Positions 1 to 13,800 of a DNA stretch of 64,000 nt are shown here, one piece after another. The notes beneath the pieces were generated by a model. It did not search any database. It was not told the origin of the DNA and saw nothing but the letters and a program-made list of their open reading frames with translations. The stretch's first letter is position 1; the number at the start of each line of letters is the position of its first letter. The position numbers and the translations under genes are program-made. The DNA is from Brachionus koreanus (taxonomy: Eukaryota > Rotifera > Eurotatoria > Ploima > Brachionidae), in assembly GCA_016987375.1 (NCBI GenBank), contig PJRA01000160.1:2215498-2279497 (forward strand), given 5' to 3'.

Positions 1-845
1 AAAAATATTATCAGGATGGCAATTATGTATTTTGGCCTGACTTAGCATCATCTCATTATGCCAATATGGTACAGAATTAAATGTTAGATAAAAAAATAAG
101 GTATGTTGCTAAAGAAGTGAATCCAGCAAACGTACCAAAAGCACAATCAATTGAAGATTTTTGAGGAAATTTGAAAGTGTATTTTATGATAGGTAAGAAA
201 CAGCTTAATTAAGAAAATTGAGATAGTTCTTTTAATCCAATTAACAAAGTACAACATGGTTTTCTTCCAAATTTTATTAAATGGATGCTCACAGAGTGTT
301 ATTGCAGATTTCAAATGATTAGATGTTTATTAGCGAAGTATTCTGCTCCTTTGGTGTCTATTATTCATACCAATGTAATATGAGAGTTAATTAAAAACGC
401 CAATGGCTCAAAATAACAAAAGTCATTAAAGGGTAAGAAGCTATATCGAAAAGCTGCTAATAATATTTGACAGTGTGTCAATATTGAAAAATAAATTGTC
501 TACTCAGTTCAATGTAGAAAAAGGGTCTGGGTAATTATGTGACCCATTGTTCACGAATTTTGTGACCTAAACCTTTTCTCGTAGTATGTGATCTGATCTG
601 TTTACATGTTTTAATTATTGAAGATTTTTGAGGAAATTTGAAAGTTGAAGTTTACGAGGGTGATCGGAAGGAAAAAAATCCTAGGCAACTCGAAAACAAA
701 ATTCGCGCTTGCCTCAGCAATATCGACCCAAAGGTTGTACAAGACATGTCAAAAGTGTTCGCTTTAGGCTCGATATCATACTTCGTCATGGAGTTCAATA
801 ACTTAAGTGAGATTATTTTTTCAAAAAGCTGGGTTCAGTTATAAT
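1..845 (+). pseudogene. Decayed Tc1/mariner transposase (C-terminal part), interrupted
   Basis: The frame at 3-179 reads like the catalytic C-terminus of a mariner/IS630-type transposase, with FWPDLASSHYA, then NPANVPKAQSIEDF and a stop where a Trp is usual. The same frame resumes at 617-842 with GNLKVEVYEGD and a typical C-terminal tail (IRACLSNIDPKVVQDMSKV). The two pieces share an identical 29-base stretch (150-178 and 617-645), so about 438 bases appear to have been inserted into an older copy. There are in-frame stops near 80 and at the F-stop-G position in both pieces, so it is not functional. The element lies downstream of the last visible MAST exon, probably within a MAST intron. No terminal inverted repeat was found near 845. 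Confidence 0.75.
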
Positions 846-988
846 TTAAAAAAAAAATTTAGACCTTAGTTAAATAAAAAATTTTTCATGATAAAATAAA
901 TTTTGTGTCATTTTTTGTTCTACACTACTTGAATTTGTGGTTGTTTATTTTGATCGATTAATTTTCAAAAATAAAAAAAAAACTTTAC

Positions 989-3628
989 CCGTATGCTCCG
1001 TTACTAATCAGTTTAATTTCATCAAAATCATGCTCCTTTGGAGGCACAATAGATGTTTGTGCTTCATTTTTGTTGCTTGAACTAGTGGTCAATGAAAAAT
1101 CGCTTGGTAAAAAATCATCACCAGAAAATCCACTCGTGCTTGTGCTTGCTAAAGAATTTGTTCGGTTTAATTTTCTTATTAATTCTTCTTCGTTATTAAA
1201 CTCTATAATTGGATCTCTGTCAATGCCTAGCTTTGATATAATATATTTTGGAATATCTGTCTTTATCTCTTGTTGTTTGGCTTGCTGTTCAGCACAATCC
1301 AAAAAATGGCTAAATTCAAGAGGATCAAATTCGATGCATTCAAGTAGTCGAGCCACATGTGAAATTATGAACAAAAATTTTTTTATAAAATTGTGCAAAT
1401 ATTCTACAGATAATTCCACTTGGCAACATTTATCTCTTGCTTCCAAGAGCAATTTTTCCAAAGAAACAGTCATTTCATCCAAATACGAACAAGTCAATTG
1501 ATTTGATTTGGACTTTTCCAAGCACAATTTGGCTATTTCGATCACTTGATTTTGAATGAATCTTGCTGCTGGGTCCAAACAGCTCGGCTGTGTCACATAG
1601 TATTTGGAGTTTTTTAAATTAATCGTATCATTTGAATTTTGAGAACATGTTGATGGATTTAAATCAATTTTGTTTACATCGATAAATATTTGAAGATTTT
1701 CTTCCAATTGTTTGCATGCTTTTGGAAATTTTTCTTTGAATTTTTCTGTTGGGACCATATCCGAATCATTAAGCGCTTTGCACGGACTGCAACTGTCATA
1801 AAACTTTTTTTTATTTTAAACTATTTTATTACTAATTATTTTAAAAAATTATTTACCTCAAACTTCTAGCTCTTTGTTTCTGATTTAGCGACATTGGTGA
1901 AGATAGTGCGATTTCAGAAGAGTCATCAAGTTGACTACTTTCATTAGAACTACTTAGTCTAGCCTTTCGATCTCCTTAAAAAAATTTTTCTCAATATTTT
2001 GCTTTAAATATTTTTTTAAAATCATTTACCTAGCGATAGTCTTTGTGAATATGGATTATTATCTTCCGTTTTATAAAAATCACTTGAATTTCTATTCGAA
2101 ATTTTGTTTGTTGGCTCTGTAAATAATTTTTGGCTTTTTGAAATTCTAGTCTCCAAATGTTCCTGTAAATTTTTATAAGAAGAAGAATGAAGAGGCAGAC
2201 AAACTGTTGATTGATGCTGGAAAGAAAGAGGAAGTGACGAAATTTTTGGAGTATTTATTGAATTAAAACCATTCGAATTAATTGAAGCAAGCGACCATCT
2301 TCTAGAATCTTTTTTTTCCTTTTTTATAACATTTTTTGTATTTGCTTTTTTAAAAATTAGAAATAGAAAATTTTATAAATTTTTTGATACTTTTTGAATC
2401 AAGAAGCGGCGAAATATTCGTCAATTTAGGCGAAGATACCGGCTGCTGAGTATTTTTCGAGTTGGAATTGAAAAAAAGCTGAGCATTAGAAGGTGGGGTT
2501 GACAAAAGGAGACGATTTTGACGATTCACTATTGTTACAGGTGATGGTGAAAGTGAAGAGCAAATTGAAGACGATAGAGAAAAATTTTCATCTGTTTCTA
2601 TAGGTATATTATTGTTTCCAATGTAGCAATTACTTCTATATTGCTTCAATTTATTTCGAATGTTAAAATGATTCAGGTTTAGAATATTAGCTTGATTTGT
2701 CAAGACACTAGTCACTGGAGATTGATTAGAGAATATTAAGGGACTATGTGGTCCCACAGAAGCGCTTGTATAAAAATTGACTTTACTAGTTGTCAAGTTG
2801 GTTTGATTTAGGAAATTTTGATTGAAAAGTGTTGAGTTTGGATTGTAAATTAAAGATCTTCTGTTCGTACTTATTAAAATATTAAGTTATTCGATTTTCA
2901 ACAAGCTATTAATTCGATTTACCTATTTTTCCTAGAAAGACAACCTTGCTTCTTTAAAAAATAAAGTAGGATTGAGTATAATTTTAAAATAATAAATATA
3001 AAAATTTTTCTCAAAATAATCAAATTTTCAGCTACGAAATTATAAACAAATTCAAAGAGCTGAAATTTTGAATTTTAAAAAAAACTAAATTTCTCAATTT
3101 TATTTGTTTCAATAAATTTTATAAATATTTCAGATTTCAAATATTTTTGAAGCTTTATTTATTAAACAATTAATAGAAAATTTATTCTTCATTTACACAG
3201 CCATTGATCGCCTTTTTTTAATGAATAATGTGCCCCAAGTCATAAGTATTAATGATTAACTTTCAATGTCTTTTTAGAATAGAAAATTCGTATCTTGAAT
3301 AATTTCAAAACTAGTCATTTAAAAATAAATCAATTTTTTTGTTCGATATTTAAAGAATTAATTAAGAATAAAAGCATGGCTAAATATGAATTTTCTTCTT
3401 TCCTGATGATTGAATATTTACCTTTTGTTGTTGATGCCATGGATTTGAAACACATGTTTTTTTATTCAGAACAGAATCACTCAGTGTGCGATTCAAGATT
3501 GAGTTTAATTTGTTTGTTTTTGGATTGCAGAATTTTTTTTTTGAGTCCGGTATCAATAAATCAGAACTATTATTTTGGCTTTTGAGTAGCTTCGACGTTG
3601 ATTTTTCCGAATTAGACTTGTTCAACAT
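989..3628 (-). CDS. MAST: MAST-family serine/threonine kinase, N-terminal 650 residues (partial)
   Basis: Microtubule-associated Ser/Thr kinase of the AGC group, which combines a MAST pre-kinase domain with kinase and PDZ domains. Exons on the minus strand, all phase-consistent: 3628-3422, 2951-2923 (29 nt), 2869-2391, 2344-2030, 1974-1857 and 1792-989. The start chosen is the ATG at 3628. Residues around 250-300 carry the family's DSRRWSLAS signature. About 390-620 form the MAST domain (FKEKFPKACKQLEE, ARLLECIEFDPLEF, IKTDIPKYIISKLG). The last residues enter the kinase glycine loop (IKLISNGAYG) and the donor follows at 988. The kinase body and PDZ domain lie left of base 1. The first two exons are Ser/Asn-rich and less certain than the rest. 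Vertebrate paralogues MAST1-4 cannot be told apart here. Confidence 0.9.
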
Positions 3629-6474
3629 TCTAGTTTTGATATTATGATACTTATTGGAAAAAACAAATCATTTTAACAATCTATTCTTGATGGTATTGAA
3701 TGATCGCGTTGATTAGCAAATCAATAAATTCAATTCTAATCTTAAAATGATAATCGAAAGTGTAGTTAGAAATTTTTTTTCAACTTGATTAGGTTGTTGG
3801 GAAAAAAAAAACTTGTTGAAAGGAAAGAAAGCAATTGAAAAAATCAGCTGAATTTTGGTAAATTAGATAGATGGAATCCTGATGCGCTTCCTTGACGATT
3901 CATGGCTTATTTACTATGCTCATTTCTGAAGCATTTAATTTTTAATTTAGTTTTATTTGAAATTTTTGAATTTTTTTAACTCAAGCTGTTTACTATGTTG
4001 AAAAAAAATCTTTCAATGCATTTAGAAAACAAATCTTTTTGATCCTTATATATTGCTTTAAATTTTCATAGTAGTTTACGTCTTCTGAATATTGCTTTTA
4101 AGAACTAGCTTGATTTCTATTTACGTTGGTGTTGTGAAAAAATTCTAGATAACTTAAAAGCTTATTTCAAATTTAAATTTTTTAAAAGCTACTTTATTAT
4201 TTTGATTTTAAATTTTTTATTCTTAAATTTTTATTAAATAATTTTTGGAATTTATTTAGTGAAAATTCACTAAACTATATTTTTGTTTAGTTTGTTAGTC
4301 ACAAAGCCTTTTAGACGCAAAATATATAAAAATAAAGACTTAAAAATCGACTTTTTTACTCTAAAAGATTTCACAAAAAAATCAAAATTTAAATGTCAAT
4401 GATTTGGTTATATTATATATACATTTGTTTATATTAATTTTAACAATTTTCAAATATAAAAAATCAAATAATTTTCTCTCTAGAATTAATTAGGTTAAGA
4501 TTAATTTTTTGTGGTTAAAAACTGAAAATTAGAAGATAATTAAAAAAAGAGCTTGATTTCTTATCTGAAAAGAAATCACCAATTTTATATTAGACAATTT
4601 TAATCAATCTAAATTAATTTGCGCAATTTTTAATAGACAGAAGGCGAAATATTTTGTGCTAGTAACTAATTTAAATAAACAGAAAATTTTATTAATTATC
4701 TCTCATCAAACCCGATCGAATTAGAAAGCTGGGTTCCAAAATGGAAACGCCAAATGTTGAAGTTTTCCCCAGATGAATTAATTAATTAATTAAATTTATC
4801 ACTTTTAGTTTGCATTTTTTTTCTAGCTAATAAACTATTTATTTCATTAAAGATTATTGAATTAAAAAAAAACTAAAATAGAATAAAAGGGTAAGGTGGA
4901 TAATCTATCAATAGTCTGTCTGTCTTAAAATAAAAGCAAAACTTCAATTAAATTTTATCAGTATGAAATTAATTTAACCAAGTCAAAAAATTGCATAAGT
5001 TCTTTAATTAATAACAAAGGGAAATTTCAGCCCAAATCTAAATTTTTATTGAATATTTAATTTTAAGCGAAAAAAAATACTATTTGCAATTTAGATAAAA
5101 TCTCCAATATTTGTTGAATCGATATTTGTCAGCACTTTTCAATATTTTAAAATACATATTGTATAAATTATTAAATATTTATAATTTTCAAAATTTTCTT
5201 ATATTCTTTAAACTTTCTGTCTAAAATTTAGTTCCATTAATCTCTTACCTTGAATAAATATTTTTATTTTAATATAAAAACACTTGTAAACATAATTCAG
5301 ATAATATGAACATCAAAATGCAAAAATTTCTAAGTTTTCCCTTAATATTGATTTAAGTGATATTATAATGAAATAATTAAGAAACTAAAATAAAGGAATA
5401 AAAAGAATAATTAATTTAAAACTAAAAGTTATTTTGAAAATTTTTTTCAATTAGTAATTATGGACAGATTGGGGTAACCAAAAATATAAATTAATAATCA
5501 AATAAATAAAATAGTCAAAAGTTTTTACCGTATTTCGTTTTTGAAAAGAGACACAAAAATGTTGTCTTTACTAATTTGCCACCTTTACTTACCGAGAATT
5601 TTCTTAAAAAATCATATTTTAAAATAGATTTAAGTCCGATCTTTTAGGAAGCAATTTATATGAACCATAAATAACTTTATTTCGATCTAAAAAAAGTTCA
5701 TAGGAGGACGTTTCTATCAAATACAATAAGTGTGTTTAAAACTATAATTTTAATTTTGTGAGACGATCTATTAAAAGTTTATTGTTGCATTTACATACTG
5801 CTTTGTAAAAAAAAATATTTTATATTTTTTCTCAATACAATTAATATGGTTAAAATGCTATTTAAAGATTCAATGAGGTTAATTTTTGAAAAAAAAGACC
5901 GATTAAATGATTTTATTTTTCAAAGTAAAATTATTTAATCAGCTTTCAGGAATATCCTGGAGCTAAATTTGAAATTTGAAAAATGACACGAATGTCAATT
6001 AATCTTGAATAGAATTTTAGTTTTCTAAAATTAACGAATTTAAAAAAATCAAATTACCTATAATTAAAAAAATAAAAAAATATTTTGTCGGATTGAATAA
6101 ATAAATTATTTAAGAAAAGTTGAATAATTCTATTATTTTCTATTTAGGAATCAATAAAACATTAGATTTATTATTAAGTATTCATATAAATAACTTTCGA
6201 TAATATATTTTTGTTTTTAATTAACAAAAAAATTCTTGGACTTTTAAGGAAAAGAATTTAAAATATTTTTTGTATTTTTATTCGAATATTCTTTAAATGA
6301 TCTCATTTTTTTAAAGATATTATTAATACATAAATTAAAAACTCAGTTATATAATTATATTAAGCCAAAAAAAAAAAACTTCAACCGAAAATCAGTACAC
6401 GAGTATTAACTATTTTTAATTGAAAAAAAAATATAACTTTAAAACTTTATCTAAAAATTTTTTGATATTCTTAA
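3629..6474. other. Intergenic, no gene seen
   Basis: About 2.8 kb of AT-rich DNA between the MAST start and the 3' end of the QSER1/PRR12-like gene. Both genes are on the minus strand, so the part next to 3629 should hold the MAST promoter. I see only homopolymer runs, an AATT tetranucleotide run near 4777-4794, and no open frame with protein-like composition. Confidence 0.5.
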
Positions 6475-9400
6475 TTATATTCCGTTCACTTCTCCGGCCG
6501 AAGTTGAGTTAGGCTTTGAATTTTTCTCTTAAAAATTTAAATATTATTCTATTTTTTTAAGAAAATCATAAATACCTTCGTCAGCCATTTCGTTTGCTAT
6601 CAAAGTGTCAACATCAAACAATAATTGCTTAAATTTTTCAAACATCTAAAAAAAATTGCATTTTATTAAAAATTTATATAATAAATGTTTAAATTTACTT
6701 CTAGTAGCCATTGAGTATCTGCAAGACAATAATTAAGAAGTTCGGTATTTTCATCAGTTGAGCTATTGCTTGGATTACTCGAACCATTTAACTGAGATTT
6801 AATAGATTCAATCTAGAATTTTAAAGTGAATTACTAAAATTAATTGCAATAAAACAAATGTTTGGAATATTTTAAATTTTTATTAAAAATTTAACATAGC
6901 AACATATTTTCTTAATAGGAAAATGAATAAAATGAATTATTAAAGCCTTAAAATTTAGTCAAGTTGCAAAAAAATGTCTAATCATTTTTTTTATTTTAAA
7001 AATCTATTTTAAAAGTCGATTATAAAATAAATTTTTTGCGACCATAAAAAAAATATTAAAAAAACTTTGAAAAAATCTTATTTGAAAGTATTATATGCAT
7101 AACTTAAACTAAATTAAGTATTAAATTATTTTAAAATAACTTTTAAATCACAATTCGGATTTTTTAAGGAAAGTTGTAAAGTAAGAATTATTTGTTTAAT
7201 TGAAAAATTTACATTTGGAAGCGCTAAGTATCAATGTTTAAATTTTTTAAATTTTAATTTTAAACTGAAAGTTACTTTCCTCTTAGTTCATTTGATCATC
7301 AACATTTACTCTTCCAAATTTCTGTTATTTGGTTTGGACATGGATTGACAATGAAGAAAAAAAAGAAAAATAATTATCTTATGTTCTTTTGTACACTTTT
7401 GTATACTTAATCTAAGAATTCTTTTCTTTCTCAGTAGGTTTCTAAACAAAGTAAAAAGCTTGCTTAATCAATGTTTTAAAAACTGTCAACTTTAGAAACG
7501 TATTGTAGCATTAAAATTTTTCTTATAGTGGATTAGTTAAAGATTTGTTGAGAAAAAGAGAGTTTTATAAATTTTCAGTGAATTCTTAGACAAAGTTCAC
7601 AAAAGGATACCAAAGGATCTTTTCAATATTCAAAGGATCGGTGCCAATATGACACTATATTTTGCTCTTATATCTTATAAACGATTATTCATGTATATCT
7701 AAAAATTTCTGAATTTGTTAATATTAATAAATCTTTTAAAATAAAATTTAACTTTTGGAAATCTGATGAACATTACCAAAGAACATGGAAAATTGACACA
7801 GATTGCTATTGAGTGTTTAAAAAAACCTAATTATCCATAGCTTATTTTGGAATCATGAGTGTGAGTTAAGAGAGGTAATTTAGATTGAAACTGAAGGTTT
7901 TTTTTTTTTATTTGTTACACTGAAATACAAATATAAATAAAGGAAGAAATTGTAATTTTTGTTTTATTTTCTAATTCATGAATGAATTTTTTTAAGGTAA
8001 AATTAAAAAATTTGAATTTCAGAATATATGCAGAAATTTTTTTTAAATGAGCTAGGAAAAAATAAAAATCTAGCTCAAAACTAATAAATCAATTTACTTT
8101 TTGTTTTTTAAGCTAGATTTATTAGTACAAAAAATTTACTTTTTGTGAACAAATTTCTAGATAGGCAACTTTGAAGTGTTTCAACGAATGCAAGTGATTT
8201 ACATAATTACAAATTTTTGTGCATACTAAAAATTGCTTATCGGCAACAATGGTGCCGGCCAGTGGTACCAAAGTGTCGGAATCATACAAATTTCCGCAAA
8301 ATTGAAGTAAATAATTGACATAAATGGCACTATCGTCAAAGGACACGTTATCGTTCGACATTTCAAAAAAATAATTAAACGATTCACATTTTTTAAATTT
8401 TTGCATTTGAGCATTGTCAAAAGCTACTTTTTGTATCAAAAGCTTGGGCTTTTGTTCAAGCAAATATCTAAAATCATCCTTGAGTTCGATCATATTTTTG
8501 CCATTGGCAAAAAAATTTTTAATTTTACAATTTAAATTAGTTACAAAATTATCCACACATGAAAACAAAGAATTGTATTTTTCTGTCAAAATTGTCTCAA
8601 TGAATTCCATAGACGGCTTAAAATATTCATCTTGGATTTCTTTTATTTTAACCAAAAATTCTGTATTTAAATACTGAGATGATAGAACTTGAATAAAAAC
8701 GTCAAAAGCCGATTTTAAATCGTCATAGGTGACCACGACCACATTTGGATTATTGGTATCTCCAGTCTCGTTTGTATTATTGGTGTCGCCAGTCGCATTT
8801 TGACCTATCTGAGTGTCCATTGAAGGCTGAGTTTCAGACATGAGTGCATTCGCAATTTTAGTGCTATTTTTCGGCTCATATTCAGACAAAACACCGACAA
8901 CAATATTGTTATTTTCGGTCTTGCCTTTTTCTTCTACCTTGATCAGCAAAAACTCGTTTTTATTAGCCGTATAATGTGCCAAAACGTTGGCTGACTGATG
9001 ACACCGTTCACCAGTAGACAACAAAACAGGCTCATACTTTTGCAAGTACTGTTCATCTAGCACGCACCAAATGTCATAATTATCAAAATCACCACTGAAT
9101 GTTGGTCTATGTATTAGAAATTCACCTTCGGCAAATGTCACATTTTCTAATTCATTTTGTTTTATTAAATTCGAATTTGTTTGATTAAATGTGCTTACAC
9201 AAATCGATTGATCGCTTATTTTGGTCTGTTTGGTTTTTAAATCTGGCTCTATTATTTTTATATCATCAACTGATTTTCGTTTAAGATCATCAGTTTGTGA
9301 TAATTCTTTTTGCAAAATTTTTGCTTCTATAATCGGTTGACCAGTTTGACTACTACTTCTATATGTATGATCATTAAGAGTTGAATTTTGGGCCGGTACT

Positions 9401-10395
9401 ACAACAGTAGTCTTTACATTTTGATCACTTAGCTCAGCTCTTATTTTACTAGCATCATTTTTTTCAATTTGTTTTACTTTTATTTGGCTGGTGCCCGGAT
9501 AAGAGGGTAAATTTTTGAACAAAGCCGGATTAATGCGCACACCTTGATTATCATAGTGATCTTTGTAGCTATTTCTGTACTCAAAATTATTCAATGGATG
9601 CAAATTTTCTCTTCGACTAGAATTGTAATAATTCTCTTTATCATTAGTGGAACCACCATTTGAGCTAATTGCTGTACTAGTTCCATTTGTAATTACTATC
9701 GGAGCATTTGTATTAGTCACTGCTGTGTTTGTGTTTTGAGTAGACAACTTTGGATTATTTAGATAAAAATTATAATAAATACTGTCTTTTGGTTTTTTAT
9801 TTGTGTGCTCATTGCTGTTTATTTCCAATGTGGGTTGCTTTTCGCCAGCCAAAAATCTCAAAAAAGCATCTTGATAGGTCATTTTTTTGCTATTGTCCAT
9901 TTTGTATTCGACTTGTTTGCGTTTAGGAGGAGGTGCATTGACTCGCAGGATGGATTCTTCGGCAAGCAAGTGATGACTTTGTGATATCGACTGTTGCACT
10001 TGAGTCTTGGATGAAGCTGGCGGAGTGCTGTTTTGAGCATTTGGTTGAGAGATTTGATTGCTGGTCTGATTTTGAAAAATGGCAGGATCCTGTAGAATGG
10101 CATTTATATCGACGTCCTTGTCCACTATTAAATATTGGATTGTGTTTGTGTTATTATTTGACGATGAGTTGTAAGTCGACGATGAGGACACCGAATTGTT
10201 TGATGTGTTAAGAATGTAGATTTGTTTGCTGTCGCCGAACTGCTCCTGAAGTTGAAGTATCAGCTCGTCAGAAACTACGGTAGAGTTCGAGTTTATTATG
10301 AGTGCATCAGTAGTTGTTTGTCCTTGAGGTTGATTGGAATTGTTTGTGGTCACCATTACATTCTTGTTAAATTGATTCATCGTGTTCTGTGTCAA
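6475..10395 (-). CDS. QSER1/PRR12-like nuclear protein (830 aa)
   Basis: Four exons: 10395-8140, 6812-6699, 6645-6576 and 6527-6475. The phases agree and the last exon ends at a TAA. The large first exon has donor GTAAAT at 8139, so its apparent stop at 8122 is intronic. The N-terminal 400 residues are Asn/Gln/Ser/Thr-rich and low in complexity, as in chromatin regulators. One conserved-looking island there is YQDAFLRFLAGEK (about 170-185). From about residue 430 the protein becomes folded in character (NYDIWCVLDEQYLQKYEP, then a helical region to about 760). This layout resembles the DUF4211 proteins QSER1 and PRR12, which bind chromatin. I assign it from remembered motifs only, so the family call is tentative while the gene itself is well supported. 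It is divergent from importin-13. Confidence 0.6.
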
Positions 10396-10845
10396 GATTC
10401 ATAAATACTCGGCATACACTCGCGCTAATTTGGTTAAACGAGCGTCTTAGTTAATTTCTAGATGCTAATTTATTAGAATTAAAATATTAGCTAGTTTAAA
10501 AAAATATATATAAGGTGAATAAAAATTCGAGCATAATTAACAAGATTGCTTGAGTGTTGTATGTGCATTTTTGCACTTGAACAGCATGCAGCACCAGGTT
10601 TACATCTCTAACTATACATCAAAAAACTATGCTAATGCACCCTCTGGGCGTTTAGTTTTTTTTGAGACTTTTTGATTTCAAGTACATAAACTAAATTTGA
10701 ATCGCACAATGCAAATCTTTATATTTTAAGATATTTCGATTGAAAAATTCAATTTTTTTTCATATTAAATTTAGCTGATTGAAAATTAAAACAATAAATA
10801 TTTTTGCAAAATAATTTAAGTAATTTGGTTTTCGATCAATATCAA
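10396..10845. promoter_or_regulatory. Shared upstream region of two divergent genes
   Basis: 450 bases separate the start codons of the QSER1/PRR12-like gene (-) and importin-13 (+), so both promoters and 5' UTRs must lie mostly here. The stretch at 10400-10670 is distinctly less AT-rich than its surroundings and includes a short palindromic GCATGC. I cannot assign a specific factor site. Confidence 0.45.
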
Positions 10846-13800
10846 ATGGACATCAGTCAAATATCATATAACACGGAAAATGCTGAAAAAGTATTTTTTT
10901 GTTTTTAGTTTTTTTTTCTTCAAAATTCTAGTCCGTAACCAAACGAGAAAATTTTAAATTGTAAAATATTTTATTCGTTTAAAAACAAGTAATTTTAAAA
11001 TATCTATTTCAAGAGTCTAAAATATCTTTTTCTATTTTTTTAATTTAATTTCCGCCAATTTTAATAAAAAAAAGATAAAAAATTCTTTATGATAATTTAA
11101 TGCAATTTATTAGTCAAGACTCATAATTAAGGGATCAATTTTCTAAAAATTAATTTTTTTTTAATTCAATACTTATCATACATGCTATTTGAAGAATATT
11201 TTTTTGATAATGTATACTATTGAGAAAAAATAATCAAAGTAGAAATCAGATTTTAAAATTTTATTAATATTTTTTTGAAACTTCATTGATTTTTATTGAT
11301 ATTGAATTTGAAAAAATTATGTCATTACATTTTGATTGAAAAATGATATAATTTATTTAAAAAATAAATGCATTGTTGATATTAATAGTATATTTTTATT
11401 AAAAAACTAGTTAATAAAATTATGGTAAAAAATTTAGTTTAAAATTTTTTAATTAATTGTTCTTAGTCAATGAACCATTTTAAAGTAAGCTCATTGATGC
11501 AAATTTGATTTTAAGATTGTAAATGAATTTTACACTACCAGTCAGGTGACAAATGAATTTAAGCCGCAGCTGGATCAATGGCTAAAGTCGGCTCAAAACT
11601 CATCAGAAGCATGGTCGTTTGGTTGGGACTTGATCGATATGAAAAAATCAGCCAATTGCCAGTTCTACGGAGCAAGTTGCATATATAATAAAGTATCCAA
11701 GCATTTTAGTGATGTACCGACCGACCAATATGACACTCTTAAAAATAAATTACTCGAGAAACTTTTGCTCTATGCCACATCTCTTTTGGATAATAAAAAT
11801 CAACAAATTCGCTTTATACAGCGAAAATTAAATTCTACACTTGCTAAACTAGCGTTGTATCTTATTCAAGATCAGTGGCAAAACTGTATTCAAGATATCA
11901 TTGCCACAATACCCAATTGTATAAACGAACCCGATAAACATGAAGATCAGCGTAATCAATTAATACTTATTGTAATCGATCTTTTAACCCTTTTGCCAGA
12001 AGAGTATTCTTCTTTATCCAACCTTAACAAGCTAAAGCGAACTCAAATAAATTCGCAGTTAAAAAAAAATTTTCACACAATTAAAGAATATTTATTAAAT
12101 TTGTTCAATAGTTTCAATACTCTTCCAACAAACATATTGTTATCAACTTCATCACTTTATTTTAACATGATCGAAAATTCTATAAAATGCTTGACTAGCT
12201 GGATTGAGTTCGGTATTCAAATGGACCAAATTCAGCAGTTTATCGATTATATGTTTGTTTACATTTACAATGATAGTCTTTTTGATCAATCGGCCGAATG
12301 TTTGACAAGTCTTTTCAGCTCAGAAGATAATCTAAAGTAAAAATTGTTCATTTTTGTCCACATATTTATTTTAGTTTTAAATAACTATATGATAAATTAA
12401 ATTAAAGTTTTATAAAAATATTTTAGTATTGCTTGAAAATTCTTTACTGAGGATATTCAAGCTTCAATTAGAGATGATTTAACCAAAAATAAAATTCTTT
12501 TTTTTTAAGCATAAAATAACACAGTTTATTCATTTCATAAACAATTTAACTAAATTAATTATGAGACAAAGATGTATCCAAAAAAGCTTTTAGTTTGCTC
12601 ATGCTGAATCATATTCTCTAAAAAATTTTGTAGAATCTGTAAACTAATAAGACTAGAATCTTAATTAAAAAATTTAATAAAAGATATTAAGTTGTAGATC
12701 AAAAGTTTCATATTCTGCCCAAAATTAAAATCAAATTAAAATTTTTTTATATTTTATGAAGAGTTGTTGTATCTTATTAATTTTTCGACATTAAAAAAAT
12801 CAAGAAAATAATTATAATAACAGTAAATAATTATAGATTCTTTTTTAGCATCAATAGATCTGTTTTTGAGAATCGGTTCTCCAAGATTACATTAAAAAAG
12901 ACAGTATTTTTTTGGACCTTCTATTTTTGGTAAAAAACAAAATTTAAAAAAAGAATTTTAGAGTTTTGATTAATCAAATTAAACACTATTTTAGACTTTA
13001 AGAAAATGAATTTTTAAAGTTTCAAGATAAAATTAGTATGTCTGATTTTTTGCTCATACTTAATTGGTAATTTTTTAAGGTATACAAATTCAATATTTAA
13101 GTATATGCCAAAAATTCTAGAACTACAAAATTTGTTAACAAAATATATCGAAGAAAAGGATAATGTAAGCAAAAAATCAAATTTCATGTTCGAATTTATT
13201 AATTTACTAATTAAAAAAAGGATGGATGTGTCGTCTTGACAAAATTAGTTTTAGCATTCGGAGAAAATCAATTGAGTGTAATATTTGATGGTTTTCTTTC
13301 AGGTAATGATCAAGTGAAGCAAATTTTGCTACAATTTATGAATTTAATCATGGTAAAAAAAGTCAATCAAAAATTTTGAAAATAAATATTTTTCGTTTAG
13401 AATTTAACATCCATGCCGGGGAGTTTTCCAGTTGACGAAGAAAGCTCTGATCTAACTTTTGTCTTTTGGTATTCTTTGCAAGTATTGATAAAAATTTAAT
13501 ATTTTATTTAATAGAAATAAAATAAAAATTATTAGGATACGCTATTGGGTATAGATCAAGTCTCAAACGATCTCCAAACTATCTTCCGTCCATTTTTCAT
13601 GAATTTATTAGAAATTTTTATAATAAAACTTCAACTTGCCAACAACTATGACGATTGGACCGATGAAGAAAAAGAACGTTTAAGATGCTACAGAATCGAT
13701 ATTGGTGATACTATGGTCTACATGATTTCATTAATTGGAGAAATAATGCTTGAATTTTTAATGAAAAGATTAGTAAGTTGCATTGAAAATGATTCAGACA

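Noticed and set aside
1070..1501. 143-codon plus-strand frame over the MAST exon
   Set aside because: Antisense shadow of the MAST domain exon, which has clear family sequence on the other strand.
8122..8139. Apparent C-terminal residues VNFLY of the QSER1/PRR12-like ORF
   Set aside because: They are translated intron: a GTAAAT donor follows codon 752 and three downstream exons give a phase-consistent end.
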